Shown here: positions 5,641 to 8,554 of the stretch, in pieces
Layout: each line of letters begins with the position of its first letter
Position numbering within the stretch: the first letter of the stretch is position 1
Made by a program: the position numbers and the translations under genes
Notes under the pieces: model-generated
What the model saw: only the letters and a program-made list of their open reading frames with translations
Database searches by the model: none
What the model was told of the DNA's origin: nothing
From: Bacteroidota bacterium
GTDB taxonomy: Bacteria > Bacteroidota > Bacteroidia > NS11-12g > UBA9320
Length of the DNA: 8,554 nucleotides
Reading direction: 5' to 3'
Assembly (NCBI GenBank): GCA_003485825.1
Contig: DNHN01000313.1
Span: 1-8,554, forward strand

Positions 5641-7647
5641 TTATGATTTTAAGAATCTTAGCAAAAGTATCTCTATCAGTAGAAATATCAAACATAGGCT
5701 TACGAAGACTTTCCACAGCGGAGTAGTTACCTGAAGGTCATTTACGGCATTTTTTAATGCAGCAGCAGATGTCCCCGTGCTATTTACTGCTATTCCGGGC
5801 AAAAATGCGCGCAGTTTCTCTTCGTCTGCAAAAGTCTGTACAGACTCTGCTCTAGAATAGTTAAGCCCTACATTAGCTAGCTGTTTTTTATCAGCTGTGG
5901 TAAGACTATAGATACCTGCCGACTTAATTTCACCATTGAGCCAAAATCGAAAAGTATTTTCCGCAGTGCTACTTTCTATGATGATCTCCTTATTCTCCCC
6001 TACCAGTTTCAGTGCTTCCGCTCCAGGTTCTGACACATTCAGGTAGATAGGTTCCGAATCAAATAACGTATATGCCAATCGTTGTTTCTCCGATTTACTA
6101 AATGCCATCTTCAGTATACTGAGTACAAATATTTCGTGGCTCTCTAAACTCCCATAACTAGCATCCAAGGAAACTGCATATTGATATACGGACCCTGCGC
6201 CTAGTTGCGTCTTTGTAAGCAGCGGGCTTCCATCTTTTAAGGATAACAGTTCATGTGTATTTACTCCTTTTTGAAGCGCGTAGCTTTTCTTAATCTTGGG
6301 CAAGAGTACATTGGCTGGCACGCGTTTGTACACGTCTCGGAGAAATGGTCTCTTCAGATCTTCACCATCGATGCTGATTTCTTTCGGAACAACAGTGCCA
6401 TACGTAGCCAGACCAAGCCCTGTGGTTAGCGAATTGTAATCTACTTTACCTACCTGAGGTGGCACTATGGTGAGAACTCCGCCTTTTTGCACGAATGCTT
6501 CTAACTGAGTGGCTAGACCACTACTTATTTCACTGAGCTCATTTAGTACTATAAAGTCATACTTGCCTAATGAAGCATAATCTATAGCTCCTGTGCTTGT
6601 AGCGGTATAGTTAAATATCGAGTCCTTACCGAATACTTTAGCGATAGCGGCACTATTTGCTCCAATCTGAAGGATGTCTATGCTTGGTTTTATCTCTAGC
6701 GAAAAGTAGTACCGATTATCAAAGGTAACGGGTACGTCATTCACACTGATATCTCCTTCGATCCATCCTTTTTTGGCACTGGTAAACGACATAGACAGTA
6801 TATATTCACTCCCACCTGCTACACCAAAGCTTTCTACCCCTTGCTGCACTCCATTAATTCGCAGGACTGCATTGGCAGACTCCACAGTCTCCCTCCCATT
6901 ATTGGTAACTTTTACGCTTATTTTTACGGGTGATCCTGGCCTAGAGATGGGTTCTTCTAGCCATACAGAATCCACACTCAAGTTTCGAGGAGAGGTCGCT
7001 TTCAGCTGCACTGCACTCACTGAAATCCCACTATCCAAAAGCGGCCCCTTTCCATAGCCTACAGTCTGAAAATCACTGATGGCAAAAGTGTGTTGCGAAG
7101 CATATCCCTCCGATACATACTTACTGCTTACGCGCTGCATTACCTTTCCAAAATCATTCGGGTAATAATCCAGTTCCATATCATCGATTATCTTTTCTGC
7201 TTTGGCGGGAGAATACACCTTAGTAGTGTAAGGACTCAATGCATTATCTATGACTTGGACTTCTGCCTCATTTGGCAAGTTACTCAGCACCGTGCGCGCT
7301 GCATTTTTTGCATTTTCAAAAAGCTCACCCTGCTCCCCTTCTGCACGCATACTCTGAGAATTATCTATATAAATACTGACCAACTGCCTTCCTGTTTTCG
7401 CATTTTCATCGAGCAGGTAAGGCTGTGCAAAGGCAACTACCAGCGCTGCTAGGGCTAGCATACGCGTCAGCAGTACAAGCCACTTTTTGATCTGACGGGT
7501 CTTACGACTTTCCGTCTGTATCTCCCGCAGCATAGCCACGTTACTAAAAAGTACTTTCCTGTATTTCCTGAAATTAAATAAGTGGACTATAACAGGGACC
7601 ACTAAAAGAAGCAATGCCCATAGAAATGTAGGTTGTTGGAAATTCAT
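5641..7647 (-). CDS. BatA-domain / VWA-like membrane protein
   Basis: The product is 668 aa. Residues 1-80 are the double-anchor N-terminal BatA domain: a first membrane helix (about 8-25), the conserved HLFNFRKYRKVLFSNVAML segment (22-40), a basic stretch, and a second helix (about 56-76) ending in AQPYL. A VWA-like domain follows (about 88-195) with an intact DxSxS metal-site motif (Asp95, Ser97, Ser99). Residues about 222-315 look like an Ig/CARDB-type beta domain (PVKISVKVTNNGRE). Residues about 320-420 resemble the glutamine-amidotransferase-like fold common in these proteins (IDILQIGAN, YDFIVLNEL, GGVLTIVPP), without an obvious catalytic Cys. A final membrane helix occupies about 645-665. 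Most of the chain is probably periplasmic. The name comes from the aerotolerance operon, but the role of stand-alone members is unknown; no MoxR ATPase or BatB-E gene is adjacent. The start is ATG at 7647, 63 bp after the upstream gene, so a promoter in that gap is possible. Confidence 0.9.
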   Translation of the reverse strand: MNFQQPTFLWALLLLVVPVIVHLFNFRKYRKVLFSNVAMLREIQTESRKTRQIKKWLVLLTRMLALAALVVAFAQPYLLDENAKTGRQLVSIYIDNSQSMRAEGEQGELFENAKNAARTVLSNLPNEAEVQVIDNALSPYTTKVYSPAKAEKIIDDMELDYYPNDFGKVMQRVSSKYVSEGYASQHTFAISDFQTVGYGKGPLLDSGISVSAVQLKATSPRNLSVDSVWLEEPISRPGSPVKISVKVTNNGRETVESANAVLRINGVQQGVESFGVAGGSEYILSMSFTSAKKGWIEGDISVNDVPVTFDNRYYFSLEIKPSIDILQIGANSAAIAKVFGKDSIFNYTATSTGAIDYASLGKYDFIVLNELSEISSGLATQLEAFVQKGGVLTIVPPQVGKVDYNSLTTGLGLATYGTVVPKEISIDGEDLKRPFLRDVYKRVPANVLLPKIKKSYALQKGVNTHELLSLKDGSPLLTKTQLGAGSVYQYAVSLDASYGSLESHEIFVLSILKMAFSKSEKQRLAYTLFDSEPIYLNVSEPGAEALKLVGENKEIIIESSTAENTFRFWLNGEIKSAGIYSLTTADKKQLANVGLNYSRAESVQTFADEEKLRAFLPGIAVNSTGTSAAALKNAVNDLQVTTPLWKVFVSLCLIFLLIEILLLRFLKS

Positions 7648-7700
7648 AAAATTCTACCGTGCGAAGTTACTTAGAAACGAACTAAATCGAAACGGAGTAT

Positions 7701-7710
7701 GGATTAATCC
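7701..7710. repeat. Perfect 10-bp palindrome next to a stop codon
   Basis: GGATTAATCC is self-complementary and abuts the TAA stop (7711-7713) of the hypothetical gene, at the upstream end of the 63-bp gap before the BatA-protein gene. No T run follows, so it is not a good terminator. It could be a protein-binding half of a promoter region or chance. Confidence 0.35.
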
Positions 7711-8268
7711 TTATAAGTTGGCCAATAAGTCCTCGAATGGGATGGGTTGGCCGTAATTAAACCCAGCGTAGTAATTACACTGCAACTTAAATTGCAAATG
7801 CGATTTTGCGTCTTTTTTAAGTTCTATCATCACTGTGCCGTAACGTTGTTCGTATTTTCCCAATTCGTCAAACGTTGGCTTGGGCTTCAGGAAATACTGC
7901 CAAGACTCTTCCGTCGCCCCTGACTTTCGCTGTGAAATATGCTTGTTTACATGAACGATGTAATCATCCTGTCGCAGTGAATCACGCATATAGTCTAAGA
8001 GGTAATGAAGCTTATCTAACTTGGTATGGTCCGATGTTTTAACTACAATACCTGCCGAATCTTTACGATTTATAACGTATGTAGATATATCTTCTTCATT
8101 GGCCTTAGACAGCTCCCACTCCTCCTGAAGATGCAGTATAAAATCCTGCAAATCCAAATAGCAGTGACACATTTCATCCGCAAAATTCTCCCCTCGTTTG
8201 ATGGGTTTGCTAAACGAAAAATCTTCGCTTTCTAACTGATTGAATAAATTTTTAAAGTAAGACTTCAT
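7711..8268 (-). CDS. Hypothetical cytoplasmic protein, function unknown
   Basis: I do not recognise a characterised family, although similar hypothetical proteins seem widespread in Bacteroidota. The product from ATG 8268 is 185 aa, soluble, with no signal peptide or membrane helix. It is mixed alpha/beta, rich in charged and aromatic residues. Visible features are KPIKRGENFADEMCHCY (21-37, with a Cys-x-Cys pair), a helical DLQDFILHLQEEWEL stretch, VINRKDSAGIVVKTSDH, YIVHVNKHIS, WQYFLKPKP, and a C-terminal strand-rich part KFQ-like through NYYAGFNYGQPIPFEDLL. The start could be moved upstream to ATG 8340 (209 aa), but the extra residues look unrelated to the rest and would run about 20-40 bp across the start of the divergent glycosyltransferase, so I prefer 8268. 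It is the first gene of the minus-strand cluster; the 63-bp gap to the BatA-protein gene leaves open whether they are co-transcribed. Confidence 0.8.
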   Translation of the reverse strand: MKSYFKNLFNQLESEDFSFSKPIKRGENFADEMCHCYLDLQDFILHLQEEWELSKANEEDISTYVINRKDSAGIVVKTSDHTKLDKLHYLLDYMRDSLRQDDYIVHVNKHISQRKSGATEESWQYFLKPKPTFDELGKYEQRYGTVMIELKKDAKSHLQFKLQCNYYAGFNYGQPIPFEDLLANL

Positions 8269-8320
8269 CGAACCTAGTGTAATTAACACTTTTGATTTCC
8301 GTATGTTTGCCAAACTAAGT
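8269..8320. promoter_or_regulatory. Divergent intergenic region, likely holding promoters for both flanking genes
   Basis: The 52 bp between ATG 8268 (minus) and TTG 8321 (plus) must contain or adjoin the start signals of two divergent genes. On + strand, CACTTTTG (8287-8294) matches the Bacteroidota -7 consensus TAnnTTTG at seven of eight positions, but I see no clear -33 TTTG partner. On the minus strand TTAGTTTG (8318-8311) also matches at seven of eight. Both are weak, so no exact promoter is assigned. Confidence 0.3.
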
Positions 8321-8328
8321 TTGAAACT
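8305..8328. repeat. Cluster of three overlapping palindromes at the divergent start
   Basis: Alternating GTTTG and CAAAC blocks give three palindromes in 24 bp: GTTTG-C-CAAAC (8305-8315), CAAACT-A-AGTTTG (8311-8323) and AGTTT-G-AAACT (8318-8328). They cover the TTG start of the rightward glycosyltransferase and part of the gap. This could be an operator or a start-codon hairpin, or a chance result of AT-rich sequence. Confidence 0.5.
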
Positions 8329-8554
8329 ATCCATAGTCATAGTAAATTACAATGTTAAGCACTTCTTAGAGCAGTGTTTAAAGTCTGTAAATCAATCTAT
8401 TAAAGATATCGATGCGGAAATTTTCGTGGTCGACAATAATTCTGTAGATGGGTCTAATGAAATGGTACAATCACTGTTTCCTGAAGTCAAACTCATCGCC
8501 AATACCGAAAATGTAGGATTTAGTACTGCCAATAATCAAGCAATACTGAAAAGT
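8321..8554 (+). CDS. GT2-family glycosyltransferase, N-terminal part (runs off the window)
   Basis: The frame is open to the window edge and gives 78 residues. KLSIVIVNYNVKHFLEQCL (2-20) is the opening strand and helix of a GT-A fold, DNNSVDGS (38-45) corresponds to the usual DN(A/N)STDGS donor-binding motif, and NVGFSTANN (64-72) to the GFAxANN motif. These identify a GT2 member of the WbbL-like rhamnosyltransferase type, commonly acting in surface polysaccharide assembly; the metal-binding DxD lies beyond the edge. I chose TTG 8321 because homologues usually start MKLSIVIVNYN. An in-frame ATG at 8303 (adding MFAKLS) is a reasonable alternative. It is transcribed away from the minus-strand cluster but shares its glycosylation theme. 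Confidence 0.9.
   Translation, partial: MKLSIVIVNYNVKHFLEQCLKSVNQSIKDIDAEIFVVDNNSVDGSNEMVQSLFPEVKLIANTENVGFSTANNQAILKS

Noticed and set aside
7090..7452. A 120-codon plus-strand frame inside the BatA-protein gene
   Set aside because: Antisense shadow of the VWA region; Cys- and Ile-rich composition with no domain pattern.
7648..7700. A promoter for the BatA-protein gene with a minus-strand TAACTTCG (7669-7662) as -7 element
   Set aside because: It matches TAnnTTTG at seven of eight positions but no TTTG lies at a proper distance upstream, so it is not separable from chance.
8269..8340. N-terminal extension of the hypothetical protein to ATG 8340
   Set aside because: It would overlap the start of the divergent glycosyltransferase, and the added residues do not look like part of the conserved protein.
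1..8554. CRISPR array, insertion sequence, phage or defence genes
   Set aside because: No spaced repeats, transposase, integrase, terminal inverted repeats or defence-type domains are seen on either strand.

Overview
The window looks like ordinary chromosomal DNA from a member of the Bacteroidota. I infer this from the protein families: a BatA-type N-terminal double-anchor protein, a DUF4199 membrane protein, a Bacteroidota-style dihydroorotase homologue and a lipoprotein with a predicted parallel beta-helix. The moderate, AT-leaning composition, the lack of consistent Shine-Dalgarno sequences and a tRNA gene without an encoded CCA tail fit the same group. I cannot place it reliably below phylum.

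Left edge (1-73): the 3' end of a tRNA gene on the + strand, followed by a strong intrinsic terminator. Positions 213-1634 (+) encode a secreted lipoprotein with a predicted right-handed beta-helix and a TTG start. It converges on a long minus-strand cluster, and I see no convincing terminator in the 72 bp between them.

Minus-strand cluster, in transcription order from 8268 down to 1707: a cytoplasmic protein of unknown function; a BatA/VWA-type membrane protein; a dihydroorotase homologue; a DUF4199 membrane protein; a GT2 polyprenyl-phosphate-type glycosyltransferase with C-terminal membrane helices; and a GT4 glycosyltransferase. The last five are packed like an operon, with gaps of 7, 26 and 1 nt and one 8-nt overlap. 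On the far right (8321 to the edge, +) the N-terminus of another GT2 glycosyltransferase is divergent from the cluster.

The theme is the cell envelope: lipid-linked sugar transfer, glycan assembly and membrane proteins, with a dihydroorotase-like gene in the middle. Two points stand out. The dihydroorotase-like frame is broken near its end by an apparent 1-nt deletion, with the missing C-terminus intact in the next frame. The encoded protein also lacks several residues that normally bind the catalytic metal, so it is probably a non-catalytic paralogue. Four, probably five, of the eight protein genes begin with TTG or GTG. I see no CRISPR array, insertion sequence, phage gene or defence system, and nothing that amounts to a clearly new system.
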